DNA of 64,000 nt from JAJDXO01 sp965207535 (GTDB lineage: Bacteria > Pseudomonadota > Alphaproteobacteria > Rhodospirillales > UBA2165). The position numbers and the translations under genes were made by a program. The notes below the pieces were generated by a model. That model was given only the letters and a program-made list of their open reading frames with translations, ran no database searches and had not been told where the DNA came from. The stretch lies in the NCBI GenBank assembly GCA_965207535.1, contig CBDBMR010000004.1:124001-188000 (forward strand), in the 5' to 3' direction. Of this stretch, positions 7,903-16,997 are shown piece after piece; position 1 is the stretch's first letter, and every line of letters starts with the position of its first letter.

Positions 7903-8556
7903 ATGAAAAAGTCCCTCAAGCTTTCCCTGTTGGCCGGCGCGGTGGCGGTGGTTTCGGCAGGCTTCGCCTATGTTTCCGTTTCCGATGCCGGTACGCCGGC
8001 GGCGGGCGTCACCAATGCGGTCGTGTCCGGGGCCGCCGGGGAGGCCCGTCAGCACGAACGGCTGCACCGGCGCGCTCATTTCCGCGGCCGTGGCGGTCCC
8101 CGAGGAATTCGGGGCGGACCGCGCGGCGGATTCCGCGGCGGGCGGATGTTCGACACCTTCGATGCCAACGATGACGGCCGGATTACCCAGGCCGAGATCG
8201 ATGCCTTCCGCAAGGGCCAGTTCGACGAGCACGACGCCAACAAGGACGGCAAGCTGACCCTTCAGGAATACCAGAACCTGTGGCTGTCGGTGATGCGGGA
8301 GCGCATGGTCGATGCTTTCCAGCGTCATGATGACGACGGCAATGCCGAAGTTACCCTGGAAGAGTTCTCCGAACGGTTCTCGCGCATGGTTCGCCGCATG
8401 GATAATGACGGCGACGGCGCCATCACCCGGGACGACCTGCGGAACCGGTTCGGGAATCGCGGCGGTCCGAGAGACGGCCGGCGCGGCGAACGCCGCGGGC
8501 CCGGCCAAGGCCAGGGCCAAGGCCAGGGCCAAGGACAGGGCCAGGGCGGCAACTAG
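7903..8556 (+). CDS. Secreted EF-hand calcium-binding protein with RG-rich linker and Gly-Gln tail
   Basis: The protein has 217 residues. ATG 7903 has AAGAGG 6 nt upstream and opens a signal peptide (MKKSLKLSLLAGAVAVVSAG). An upstream GTG at 7843 has a TAGGAGG but would bury the signal. Residues 61-81 are Arg/Gly rich. Four EF-hand loops follow: 87-98 (DANDDGRITQAE), 111-122 (DANKDGKLTLQE), 143-154 (Ala instead of Gly at loop position 6) and 167-178 (Asp instead of Glu at position 12). The first two look fully canonical, while the last two are atypical and may bind Mg or bind weakly. The C-terminus is seven Gly-Gln repeats. It is probably a periplasmic calcium buffer or sensor; no partner is identifiable. 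Confidence 0.85.
   Translation: MKKSLKLSLLAGAVAVVSAGFAYVSVSDAGTPAAGVTNAVVSGAAGEARQHERLHRRAHFRGRGGPRGIRGGPRGGFRGGRMFDTFDANDDGRITQAEIDAFRKGQFDEHDANKDGKLTLQEYQNLWLSVMRERMVDAFQRHDDDGNAEVTLEEFSERFSRMVRRMDNDGDGAITRDDLRNRFGNRGGPRDGRRGERRGPGQGQGQGQGQGQGQGGN
8503..8544 (+). repeat. In-frame tandem repeat coding for seven Gly-Gln dipeptides
   Basis: Seven 6-bp units GGC-CA(A/G), one of them GGA-CAG, end the EF-hand gene and alternate CAA and CAG almost regularly, giving a 12-bp higher-order period. Gain or loss of units would keep the reading frame. Confidence 0.85.
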
Positions 8557-8592
8557 GTTCGTTTCTTCCAAGTCATTGCCACATGACTTGCC

Positions 8593-8626
8593 GGGGCGGT
8601 GCGATGCGCGCCGCCCCGTTTTGTTT
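8593..8626 (+). terminator. Rho-independent terminator after the EF-hand gene
   Basis: Stem GGGGCGGTGC (8593-8602) pairs with GCGCCGCCCC (8608-8617) with one G-T wobble and a 5-nt loop, followed by GTTTTGTTT. It lies 36 nt downstream of the stop codon. Confidence 0.85.
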
Positions 8627-8678
8627 GCCCCGGCCGTATGCTATGGCTGAGCCATGGAAACCACGTTCGGGGGCTCAG

Positions 8679-9374
8679 GTGACAGACGCGGATACGGAGA
8701 AGCGCGCGGCCGGACGCGCGGCGGCCGGCTACGTGGCATCGGGAATGGCCGTCGGCGTCGGCACTGGCTCGACGGTAAAATATTTCATCGACGCGCTCGG
8801 CGAACGGGTCGGGGACGAAGACCTCCAGATACGCGGAATCCCGACCTCCGGGGACTCGGCGGAGAAGATGAAGGCCCGGGGGATCGAGGTTGTCGGCTTC
8901 GACGAAGTGAACAAGCTGGATGTGGCGGTCGACGGGGCCGACGAGGTCAGCGCCGAATTCCATATGATCAAGGGCGGCGGAGGCGCGTTGCTCAGGGAAA
9001 AGATCGTTCTGACGGCCGCCGAGCGGCGGGTCATCATCATCGACTCGTCGAAACAGGTGAAGACGCTGGGCGCCTTCGATCTGCCGGTCGAGGTCATCCC
9101 CTTCGGCCATGAGTACGTGTTGGACATGATCGCGCAAACCGGGGCGACGCCGCGGGTGCGCCAATCGGGCGGCGGCGACTACCACACCGACAACGGTAAT
9201 CTGGTTTTGGATTGCGCGTACGGGTCCATCGCCGATCCGCGGGCGCTGGACGGGGTTTTGAAGGGCATCCCCGGCGTGGTCGAGACAGGCCTGTTTCTGG
9301 GACTGGTGGATGAATTGCTGGTCGGCCGGGGCGGCGAGGTGGAGACCATCACCGCCAACAAGGTGTGGGGCTGA
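8679..9374 (+). CDS. rpiA: Ribose-5-phosphate isomerase A
   Basis: The enzyme interconverts ribose-5-phosphate and ribulose-5-phosphate in the non-oxidative pentose-phosphate pathway. Starting at GTG 8679 (CGGGGGC about 5 nt upstream) gives 231 residues, close to the usual 219-235. An ATG at 8643 would add 12 residues and has no SD. The substrate loop GVGTGSTVKYF (residues 26-36), DGADEV (85-90) and KGGGGALLREK (98-108, catalytic Glu107) are all intact. The gene stands alone behind the upstream terminator. Confidence 0.95.
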   Translation: MTDADTEKRAAGRAAAGYVASGMAVGVGTGSTVKYFIDALGERVGDEDLQIRGIPTSGDSAEKMKARGIEVVGFDEVNKLDVAVDGADEVSAEFHMIKGGGGALLREKIVLTAAERRVIIIDSSKQVKTLGAFDLPVEVIPFGHEYVLDMIAQTGATPRVRQSGGGDYHTDNGNLVLDCAYGSIADPRALDGVLKGIPGVVETGLFLGLVDELLVGRGGEVETITANKVWG

Positions 9375-9488
9375 ACCGGCGTCCGTTCAGCCGGCGGCCA
9401 TCTCGCGGCCGAAACGGCCCATCGGCATATCGGTTCTCATCCCCGTGGAGTCCGGGGGCAACGCCGTCAACCTAACCGGAACATTCGA

Positions 9489-11114
9489 TCAGGGCGGCGT
9501 GGCTGGACCAAGCGGCGGTTTGCCGAGGACCATGTCGGCCGCCTTCTCGGCGATCATGATGGTGGGCGCGTTGGTGTTTCCGCCGACGATGCGGGGCATG
9601 ATGGACGCATCGACCACCCGCAGCCCGTCGATCCCTTTGACCCGAAGTTCGGGGTCGACGACACTCTTGTCGCCAATCCCCATCTTGCAGGTGCCGACCG
9701 GATGAAAGATGGTACCGGCGTTTCCCCGGATATAGTCCCGGACATCGTCATCGGTGATCACAGTGGGCTGGGGCAGAAACTCCTCCGGCGTCAGATGCCG
9801 GAAGGTCTCGCTGGTGACGATGCGGCGGGCTTCCTGGAATCCCTTGAACAGGAGGTCCAGGTCTTGGCCTTCAGTGAAGAATCGCGGCTGCACCACCGGC
9901 GGTTTCGAGGGATCACTATCGGCAACCGTGACCTCCCCCCGGCTTTTGGGGCGCAGCAGCACCGCATTGGCAAGATAGCCGTGGCCGTAGCCGACCATCC
10001 GGGGCGGCGGCTCGCGGTAGCCGGGGACAAAGATGAACTGGATGTCCGGCCGAACGGCCGCGGGGTCGGATTTCCAGAACCCCCCGGCCTCGACCATATT
10101 GCTGGCGAGCAGACCCCGCCGGCGCAGGAAGTATTGAATTCCGGACCAGGCCAGAGACGGCAGCGCCGCCACCGATAGGCCATATCCCACCCGGCTTTGG
10201 GTGCGGTAGTGGGCGGCCGCCGAAATATGATCCTGCAGGTTCTTGCCGACGCCTGGGAGATCATGGACGACGCCGATGCCGATTTTTGAAAGCTCTTCAC
10301 CGGGCCCGATCCCGGACTGCAGGAGAATCTTCGGCGAGACCAGCGCACCCGCCGAGAGGATCACTTCCTTCCGGGCATCGATCCGCCGCTCACCGTCGAT
10401 CAGTTCGACGCCGGTGGCTCTTCCGCCGTCGAGCAGCACCCGCGCCACCGCGGCATCGGTGATCACTTCGAGGTTTTTGCGCCGCCGTGCAGGCTTGAGG
10501 AAGGCGACCGCCGTGGACGCCCGGCGCCCGTTTTTCTGGGTCACCTGATAGGTTCCGAAGCCCTCTTGGGTCTCGCCGTTGAAATCGGCCGAACGCTTGT
10601 ACTGCAGCTTTTCCGCGGCGCTCGTCCACAGCTCGTTCAGCGGGTTCGGCGTCTCCAGATATTTGACGTTGAGCTCGCCGCCGATGCCGTGAAGCCCGCC
10701 GTCGAAATGTTCATTGTTTTCGGACTTCTTGAAATAGGGCAGGACGTCACGCCACGCCCATCCGGGGTTGCCGAGTTCCGCCCATTCATCGTAGTCGCCC
10801 CGGTTGCCGCGGATGTAGACCATGCCGTTGATGGCGCTGGATCCGCCGAGGGTTTTCCCTCTGGGCAGGAAGATCGGCCGGTTCTTGGCGTGTGCCTGGG
10901 GCTCGGAGAAGAAAAGCCAGTTGATCTTGGGATCGCTCATGCCGCGCAGGAGGCCGAGCGGAACATGAATGAACGGGCTGCGATCGGGCGGCCCGGCCTC
11001 CAACAGGCAGACCGAGTTGGACGGATCTTCGCTCAGCCGGTTGGCCAGCACGCAGCCCGCCGAGCCGCCGCCGACGATCACATAGTCGAAGCTCTTCCAA
11101 GCGTTGTCCGCCAT
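9489..11114 (-). CDS. GMC-family FAD-dependent oxidoreductase (choline dehydrogenase-like)
   Basis: The protein has 541 residues, with GGGAGAGG just before the ATG. The N-terminal dinucleotide-binding motif YVIVGGGSAGCVLANRL is followed by LLEAG. The GMC signatures appear as RGKTLGGSSAINGMVYIRG and GALVSPKILLQSGIGP. The C-terminal catalytic histidine region reads FHPVGTCKMG and ends in VGGNTNAPTIMIAEKAADM. Family members oxidise primary alcohols such as choline or aliphatic alcohols. The exact substrate cannot be assigned, and no betaine genes are nearby. It converges on rpiA. Confidence 0.92.
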   Translation of the reverse strand: MADNAWKSFDYVIVGGGSAGCVLANRLSEDPSNSVCLLEAGPPDRSPFIHVPLGLLRGMSDPKINWLFFSEPQAHAKNRPIFLPRGKTLGGSSAINGMVYIRGNRGDYDEWAELGNPGWAWRDVLPYFKKSENNEHFDGGLHGIGGELNVKYLETPNPLNELWTSAAEKLQYKRSADFNGETQEGFGTYQVTQKNGRRASTAVAFLKPARRRKNLEVITDAAVARVLLDGGRATGVELIDGERRIDARKEVILSAGALVSPKILLQSGIGPGEELSKIGIGVVHDLPGVGKNLQDHISAAAHYRTQSRVGYGLSVAALPSLAWSGIQYFLRRRGLLASNMVEAGGFWKSDPAAVRPDIQFIFVPGYREPPPRMVGYGHGYLANAVLLRPKSRGEVTVADSDPSKPPVVQPRFFTEGQDLDLLFKGFQEARRIVTSETFRHLTPEEFLPQPTVITDDDVRDYIRGNAGTIFHPVGTCKMGIGDKSVVDPELRVKGIDGLRVVDASIMPRIVGGNTNAPTIMIAEKAADMVLGKPPLGPATPP

Positions 11115-11209
11115 GCCTCTCCCTGCTCCCTCACGAAAGGTTAGGGGAGCGGGGCCGGCGGTTCAATTCGGCGGTCGCTTAGCTGTCCGTCGCCCGGCCA
11201 ATAATCTGG

Positions 11210-12334
11210 CTAGGTACGCTCCAGGATGTGCAGGCCCCGGTCCCGGTCCATCAGATAGATCAGCCGCCGGTCATCCTCATAGACGTCGTTGGAGAGCACT
11301 TCATCGCATCCCGGCGGTTTGTCGGGCACGAAGTAGGCAACCTCCCTGGGCGCGTGGGGGTTGGCGAAGTCGACGACCCGCAGCCCTTGGGCGAACCAGG
11401 CGAACGGAATGTCGGTGCCGCGCACTTCCTCCACCGGCTGATGACACCCGCTCCGCACCGGGGTCGGCTCGCGGCTGCCCAATCCCTCGACCTGGTAGCT
11501 GGAGATGGGGATGGGGTTCTCCTCGTCGGTGATGTCAATCACCCAGGCGAAAGCGGGTCCCGCATCCGCCGGCCGCGCCACGTCTTCGTCCGCCACCAGC
11601 ATGATGTCCATGCCCTGAATTTTCTCCGGGAACGGCAGGCAGGTGTGGGTCGGGCAGGGGAAGGGCGGGAAGGTGGAGAAGCGGCAAACCTCTTTCGGGT
11701 TGCTCATATCGGTGATGTCGAGGATCGCCCAGCCCGCATGCCAATAGCTGACGTAGAGCCGGTCGCCCCGCCGGATCGGGTGATGGCAGCGCAGCCGCTT
11801 GACCGGCACGTCCGCTTTCTCGCCGGCGGCGACATGCTGGCCGGGCCAATGCCAGCGGCCGACCTCTTCCGGTCTGGTCGGATTGGACATGTCGAGGATC
11901 ATGCAGATGTGGCCTTCATAGCCCTCCGCCGTGGGAGAGATGTAGGCGTAACGGTCATCCACGGTGAACCGGTGGACGCCGTCGCCGGCGGTCTCCCAGA
12001 AATGGATGTGTTTGGGGTCTAATGGATCGGACACGTCGAAAATGTTGAGCCCGCCCGTGAACCCGGCTTCGGTCTCGCCCGTATAGTCGATGGATTCGTA
12101 ATTGGTGAGCATCAGATCTCCCATGATTCTCACCTTGTGGGCGTGGCAGCCCTGATGTTTGCAGTCGAGGGTCTTGACCACCTTCGGATTCTTGGGGTCG
12201 GCCACATCGATGACGGTGGTCGCTTCCTTGCCGAGGGTGTGACCGACATAGGCGGTGGTTCCACTGAGGGTGATCTGGCCGCCGCCCTTGACGTCGACCC
12301 AGCTGACCTCGCGAATTCCTGATGCTTCGGGCAT
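11210..12334 (-). CDS. LVIVD-repeat beta-propeller protein, cytoplasmic by sequence
   Basis: The protein has 374 residues, with GGGGAGG 5-6 nt upstream of the ATG. Repeats of the type VIDVADPKNPKVV, IFDVSDPLDPKHI, ILDMSNPTRPEEV, ILDITDMSNPKEV and VVDFANPHAPREV recur about every 50-60 residues, which is the LVIVD repeat predicted to form propeller blades. No signal peptide or transmembrane segment is visible although most LVIVD proteins are exported. It contains many Cys and His residues (HQGCHAH, CHHP, CPTHTC, SGCHQP) that could bind metal. Biochemical role unknown. It sits downstream of the divergent gph and before the GMC oxidoreductase on the same strand. Confidence 0.85.
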   Translation of the reverse strand: MPEASGIREVSWVDVKGGGQITLSGTTAYVGHTLGKEATTVIDVADPKNPKVVKTLDCKHQGCHAHKVRIMGDLMLTNYESIDYTGETEAGFTGGLNIFDVSDPLDPKHIHFWETAGDGVHRFTVDDRYAYISPTAEGYEGHICMILDMSNPTRPEEVGRWHWPGQHVAAGEKADVPVKRLRCHHPIRRGDRLYVSYWHAGWAILDITDMSNPKEVCRFSTFPPFPCPTHTCLPFPEKIQGMDIMLVADEDVARPADAGPAFAWVIDITDEENPIPISSYQVEGLGSREPTPVRSGCHQPVEEVRGTDIPFAWFAQGLRVVDFANPHAPREVAYFVPDKPPGCDEVLSNDVYEDDRRLIYLMDRDRGLHILERT

Positions 12335-12404
12335 CCGATCCTCCCCATCGCTAGGTGGCTATCTTGGACGCCCAGATGACCGGAAACAAGAAAATCGAGC
12401 GTGC

Positions 12405-13073
12405 TCAGAATTTCCGAAGTGCCGGGATCAACTCGTCGAAATGATCGATCAAGGCATCGGCGCCCAACCGGTCGGCTGGAACGTTGGTGTACCCGAAACT
12501 GACCGCAATGGATTTCACCCCGGCGTTCCGGGCGGCGCCGATGTCGGCTGCCGAATCACCGACCATTATGGCCTCCTCGGCGTTCACGCCTGCGAGCTCG
12601 AGGGCCCGATTGAGGGGAGCGGGGTCCGGCTTTCGGGCGCCGACCTGGTCGTAACAGACGACGGGCTCGAACGTGCCGTTCGCGCCGAGACCCTCCAGGA
12701 CAGGCGCGGTCAGCGACGACCTTTTGTTGGTGCAGATACCGGTGACCACCGCCCAGTCCTGAAGTTGTGCTACCGCCGCCAGCGCGCCCGGAAAAAATCT
12801 GGTGTCGACCACGCAATTGGCGCGGTAATCCTCCAGGAACTCGTCGAACATTCGATCCAGCTTCTCGTCGGAAAGAGGTTCGCCCAATATATCGTATGCA
12901 CCTCTCAGCATCCTGTCGGCGCCGCCGCCGATCAAGGGCATGGATTGTTCGTTCGTCAGGGCCGGCTTGCCCTCCCGCGCCAGTCCCCGGTTGAGGGCCG
13001 CGTGCAGATCCGGGCTGGTATCGGCGAGGGTGCCGTCGAGATCGAAGATGACGGCCTTGAAGGGAACGGTCAT
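12405..13073 (-). CDS. gph: Phosphoglycolate phosphatase (HAD superfamily)
   Basis: The protein has 222 residues. ATG 13073 has GAGG 5 nt upstream and is preferred over 13091. HAD motif I is FDLDGTLAD (nucleophile Asp11, acid/base Asp13), motif II TGICTNK, motif III RKPDPAPL and motif IV VGDSAADIGAA. The cap insertion and the wording around motif IV fit Gph, which removes 2-phosphoglycolate. Related HAD phosphatases of the same subclass cannot be fully excluded. Confidence 0.88.
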   Translation of the reverse strand: MTVPFKAVIFDLDGTLADTSPDLHAALNRGLAREGKPALTNEQSMPLIGGGADRMLRGAYDILGEPLSDEKLDRMFDEFLEDYRANCVVDTRFFPGALAAVAQLQDWAVVTGICTNKRSSLTAPVLEGLGANGTFEPVVCYDQVGARKPDPAPLNRALELAGVNAEEAIMVGDSAADIGAARNAGVKSIAVSFGYTNVPADRLGADALIDHFDELIPALRKF

Positions 13074-13211
13074 GAATCCTCGGCAATGCAAAGTTGCGTA
13101 ACACGAAGTGACTTGGCCTATTTCTGCCCCTGTGGCAAGGTCGCGCCGCGCGATTCAGGCAGGAGTCGCAATCGCTTAACGCCTGCTGGCGCATTTTGAT
13201 TTTCGACTGAT

Positions 13212-14564
13212 ATGACCGAGACCAATACCGCCGCCATCATTCTCGCCGCCGGCATGGGTACGCGCATGAAATCGGCGCTGCCCAAGACCCTGCACGCGAT
13301 CGCCGGCCGTCCCATGCTGTACCTGCTCCTGGATACGGTCGAGGCGTTGGGTCTCGATCGCGTCGTCGTCGTATCGGGGCCGGAGCTGGAATCCCATGAG
13401 GATGATATTGCGGCCCATCCGGCGAACCCCGCCGTCGTTTATCAGACGGAACGGCTCGGGACCGCTCATGCGGTCCTGGCGGCGAGGGACGCGCTGCCGG
13501 ACTTCGGCGGAGACGCGCTGATCCTGTTCGCCGGAGATCCGCTGATCACCGCCGACACCTGCCGCACTGTCCTCGCGCGCCTCCGGGGCGCGGGCGAACC
13601 GGCGGTCGTCGCCGTCGGCAAAAGGCCGGGGGAGCCGGGCAGGGCCGGGCGGCTTGTGACCTCGGATGGCGATCTGCTGGACCGGATCGTCGAAGCTGGG
13701 GACGCCGGCCCGGAGGAACTCGCCATCCCGCTTTGCAATGCGGGTGTGATGGCGGTCGGGCGCGGACAGCTGTTCCCGCTGCTGGACCGGGTGACGAACG
13801 ACAATGCCAAGGGCGAATACTATCTGACCGATATTGTCGGTCTGGCGCGTTCCGACGGCGCCGCCTGCGCCTACGTGGAAGCGCCGGACGAAGAGGTGAT
13901 GGGGATCGACACCCGCGCCGATCTCGCCCGGGCGGAGACCGTCGTTCAGCGGAGACTCAGGTCGGCCGCCATGGATGCCGGCGCCACGCTCATCGATCCG
14001 GCGACGGTCTATTTGTCTTGGGACACCAAGCTGGGCCGGGACGTGACGGTCGGGCCGAACGTCATCTTCGGGCCCGGGGTAACCGTCGGCGACAAGGTAA
14101 CCATTCGCGCTTTCAGTCATCTGGAGGGCGCGAGCGTGTCCGACGGCGCCATCGTCGGGCCCTTTGCCCGGCTGCGGCCGGGCGCCGACATCGGCGCCGA
14201 TGCCCATATCGGCAATTTCGTCGAGATCAAGAACGCGGCGGTCGGGCAGGGTGCAAAGATCAACCACCTCTCCTATGTGGGAGATGCGTCCGTGGGACCC
14301 GCGGCAAATATCGGGGCGGGCACCATCACCTGCAACTATGACGGCTATCTCAAACACCGGACGGAAATCGGTGCCGGAGCGTTCATCGGTTCCAACACTT
14401 CGCTGGTCGCGCCGGTCGCGGTCGGCGCCGGCGCGGTCACCGGAGCGGGCAGCGTGATCACCAAGGATGTCGGCGACGGCAATCTGGCGGTGACGCGGGG
14501 CGAACAACGCCAAATCGAGGACTGGGCGGCCATCAGCCGGGCGAGCAGGCAGGCGGCGGACTGA
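13212..14564 (+). CDS. glmU: Bifunctional N-acetylglucosamine-1-phosphate uridyltransferase / glucosamine-1-phosphate acetyltransferase
   Basis: The protein has 450 residues, the usual length. The N-terminal pyrophosphorylase domain carries LAAGMGTRMKSALPKTLH, and residues from about 230 form a left-handed beta-helix of hexapeptide repeats (VGPNVIFGPGVTVGDKV, IGAGAFIGSNTSLVAPV) for acetyl transfer. The motif NIGAGTITCNYDGYLKH is diagnostic. It makes UDP-GlcNAc for peptidoglycan and LPS. glmS follows after 2 nt, so the two enzymes for UDP-GlcNAc are made together. Confidence 0.97.
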   Translation: MTETNTAAIILAAGMGTRMKSALPKTLHAIAGRPMLYLLLDTVEALGLDRVVVVSGPELESHEDDIAAHPANPAVVYQTERLGTAHAVLAARDALPDFGGDALILFAGDPLITADTCRTVLARLRGAGEPAVVAVGKRPGEPGRAGRLVTSDGDLLDRIVEAGDAGPEELAIPLCNAGVMAVGRGQLFPLLDRVTNDNAKGEYYLTDIVGLARSDGAACAYVEAPDEEVMGIDTRADLARAETVVQRRLRSAAMDAGATLIDPATVYLSWDTKLGRDVTVGPNVIFGPGVTVGDKVTIRAFSHLEGASVSDGAIVGPFARLRPGADIGADAHIGNFVEIKNAAVGQGAKINHLSYVGDASVGPAANIGAGTITCNYDGYLKHRTEIGAGAFIGSNTSLVAPVAVGAGAVTGAGSVITKDVGDGNLAVTRGEQRQIEDWAAISRASRQAAD

Positions 14565-14566
14565 AC

Positions 14567-16390
14567 ATGTGCGGCATCGTCGGCATCATCGGGAAGGGTG
14601 AAGTCGGTTCGCTGCTGCTGCAGGGCCTCAAACGCCTGGAATACCGCGGTTACGATTCCGCCGGCATCGCCACCTTGGACAATGGCCTTATCGACCGGCG
14701 GCGGGCCGAGGGCAAGCTCTCCAATCTGGAAAAGCTTCTCGAAGACGATCCAATCCGGGGAACGACGGGGATCGGCCACACCCGCTGGGCCACCCACGGC
14801 GTGCCGAGCGAGGTCAACGCGCACCCTCACGCCACGGAGAAAACGGCGGTGGTGCACAACGGCATCATCGAGAACTTCCTCGAGCTGCGCGACGAACTGG
14901 TCGCGGCGGGCCGGAACCTCGCCTCCGAAACCGACACCGAGGTGGTGGTGCATCTGATCACCCAGTACCTCAACGACGGGATGGAGCCGGAAGCCGCCGT
15001 CGCCAAGACGCTTCGGCGGCTCGAGGGAGCGTTCGCGCTCGGCATCGTGTTCGCCGGACATTCGGATCTGATGATTGCGGCGCGGCGCGGCTCGCCGCTG
15101 GCCATCGGCTACGGCGAAGGGGAGATGTTCATCGGTTCCGACGCCCTCGGCCTCGCCCACCTTTCCCAGCGGATCACCTATTTGGAGGACGGTGATTGGG
15201 CGGTGCTCAACGGCACCGGCGTTCGTATCCGCGATGCGGACGGCGCGGACGTGGAACGCTCCATCTTCAAGGTGGAGATATCGGGCGCGCTGACCGGCAA
15301 GGGCGGTCATCCGCACTACATGCTCAAGGAGATCTATGAGCAGCCCCAGGTGATCGGCGATACGCTCCACAGCTTCCTCAATCCTGCCGACCGCACCATC
15401 ACCCTGCCCGAACTGCCGGTCGACCTGGCCGCCGTGACCAAGGTCACCGTCTCGGCCTGCGGCACCGCCTTCTACGCCGCGCTGACCGCCAAATATTGGC
15501 TGGAAAGTATCGCCCGGGTGCCGGTGGAAGCGGATATCGCATCCGAGTTCCGCTACCGGGCCATGGACATGCCGGCGGGCGGTCTCGCCCTGTTCATCTC
15601 CCAGTCCGGGGAAACGGCGGACACCTTGGCGGCGCTTCGCTACGCCAAGGAACAGGGGCAGACGGTGATCTCGGTGGTCAATGTGCCGGAAAGCACCATC
15701 GCCCGGGAATCGGACGCCGTCCTGCCGACCTATGCCGGCCCTGAAATCGGCGTGGCCTCGACCAAGGCGTTCACCACCCAGCTGACTGTGCTTGCCTGCC
15801 TGACCGTCGTGATGGCCCGTGCCCGCGGCGTTATCGGCGAGGCGCGCGAGGCCGAACTCGCCGAAGCCCTCACCGAGGTGCCGTCGCGGGCGGCGGAGGT
15901 GCTGAATCACGACGAGCACCTGAAATCGCTGGCCTACGAGGTTTCTCATGCCCGGGACGTTCTCTATCTCGGGCGGGGCACCAGCTACCCCATCGCGCTG
16001 GAAGGCGCGTTGAAGCTGAAGGAGATCAGCTACATCCACGCAGAGGGCTATGCCGCCGGCGAAATGAAGCACGGCCCCATCGCGCTGATCGACGACAACG
16101 TGCCGGTCATCGTCATCGCCCCTTCGGACGATCTGTTCGACAAGACGGCTTCCAACATGCAGGAGGTCATCGCCCGGGGCGGGCGGGTGATCTTCATTTC
16201 CGATGCCGAAGGCGCCCGGAAGCTCGGTGATCTTGCCGCCGCGACCATCGCGCTTCCCAGCGTCGATCCGTTTGTTTCACCCATCCTCCATGCCATCCCG
16301 GTGCAGCTGCTCGCCTATCACACGGCGGTCATCAAGGGCACCGACGTGGACCAGCCCCGCAACCTCGCCAAGAGCGTGACGGTGGAATAG
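14567..16390 (+). CDS. glmS: Glutamine-fructose-6-phosphate aminotransferase (isomerizing)
   Basis: The protein has 607 residues. It begins MCGIVGIIG, so the N-terminal nucleophile Cys is exposed after Met removal. The class II glutaminase domain (GHTRWATHG, HNGIIENF) is followed by two SIS sugar-isomerase domains (SACGTAFYAA, SQSGETADT, GRGTSYPIALEGALKLKE) and the C-terminal PRNLAKSVTVE. It makes glucosamine-6-phosphate, the entry to amino-sugar synthesis. It is translated 2 nt after glmU. No glmS-type ribozyme is possible in this spacing. Confidence 0.98.
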   Translation: MCGIVGIIGKGEVGSLLLQGLKRLEYRGYDSAGIATLDNGLIDRRRAEGKLSNLEKLLEDDPIRGTTGIGHTRWATHGVPSEVNAHPHATEKTAVVHNGIIENFLELRDELVAAGRNLASETDTEVVVHLITQYLNDGMEPEAAVAKTLRRLEGAFALGIVFAGHSDLMIAARRGSPLAIGYGEGEMFIGSDALGLAHLSQRITYLEDGDWAVLNGTGVRIRDADGADVERSIFKVEISGALTGKGGHPHYMLKEIYEQPQVIGDTLHSFLNPADRTITLPELPVDLAAVTKVTVSACGTAFYAALTAKYWLESIARVPVEADIASEFRYRAMDMPAGGLALFISQSGETADTLAALRYAKEQGQTVISVVNVPESTIARESDAVLPTYAGPEIGVASTKAFTTQLTVLACLTVVMARARGVIGEAREAELAEALTEVPSRAAEVLNHDEHLKSLAYEVSHARDVLYLGRGTSYPIALEGALKLKEISYIHAEGYAAGEMKHGPIALIDDNVPVIVIAPSDDLFDKTASNMQEVIARGGRVIFISDAEGARKLGDLAAATIALPSVDPFVSPILHAIPVQLLAYHTAVIKGTDVDQPRNLAKSVTVE

Positions 16391-16523
16391 GGGCCATCCC
16401 GAATCCCGATATTCTGTATGCCAGCGAGCACCAGAACGACGATCTCATCGCCGCCCACTTCGCCGGGGAGCCGCTCATTACCCCAATCCCCGGGTTCAAG
16501 GGCCGCTAACCCTGTTTGTGACC

Positions 16524-16997
16524 CTATTTGTGGCCGTGTCCGCCGGTCTTTGTGTTCTCCGGCCCGTGGCCCGGGTTCATGGCGTTCTGCTTCCGCTGTA
16601 ACGAAACAGGCCATCTGCTCTTGATGTACGAGATCACCGCCCAGATCTGGTCGTCGTGGAGGCGAAAGCCGAAAGCGGGCATGCCGCCCGTTACGGGGTT
16701 GCCCTTTTTGTCTTCGGTGCCGGTGGTGATTTGGTCGAACATGTACTGATCCGAATGATGGGAACCGTGCCCCCGCTCGTCGAGGCGCGGCGGGATCAGG
16801 TTCTTCGGGAACTTCGCCGGATTGACCGGTCCCCGGAGCTTCTCGCCGTGGCATTCGGCGCAATTCTCCAAATAGACTTTTTTGCCGACGGACACCTGAT
16901 GGCGATTTCCCGTGTCGACCGGGTGGGTGGCATCGGCCGGAACGGCGAACAGGACCGCCGCGCCGAAGGCCAGGGACGGGATCGGAGACTTCCTCAT
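16524..16997 (-). CDS. Small periplasmic c-type cytochrome with His-rich C-terminus
   Basis: The protein has 157 residues from ATG 16997 (GGAGC upstream), overlapping the stop of the upstream cytochrome gene by 4 nt (ATGA). A signal peptide ends near residue 23 (PADA). The haem-binding motif is CAECH (Cys46, Cys49, His50), and a probable axial Met lies in GGMPAFGF. The protein ends in a tail rich in Gly and His (GHGPENTKTGGHGHK). It is a class I cytochrome c of the cbb3/DHC-like single-haem type. Its redox partner is not indicated. It is co-transcribed with the membrane-anchored cytochrome beside it. Confidence 0.87.
   Translation of the reverse strand: MRKSPIPSLAFGAAVLFAVPADATHPVDTGNRHQVSVGKKVYLENCAECHGEKLRGPVNPAKFPKNLIPPRLDERGHGSHHSDQYMFDQITTGTEDKKGNPVTGGMPAFGFRLHDDQIWAVISYIKSRWPVSLQRKQNAMNPGHGPENTKTGGHGHK

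Noticed and set aside
14345..16072. 575-codon open frame antisense to glmU/glmS
   Set aside because: It is a GC-rich shadow of glmS with no recognisable domain. glmU and glmS have full motifs on the other strand.
16391..16523. 133-bp gap after glmS
   Set aside because: Looked for a terminator, tRNA or small gene and saw nothing convincing on either strand.
16318..16863. Minus-strand frame containing STVTLLARLRG
   Set aside because: This phrase is the well-known antisense reading of the glmS 3' end (LAKSVTVE) and recurs as a false gene in many genomes.
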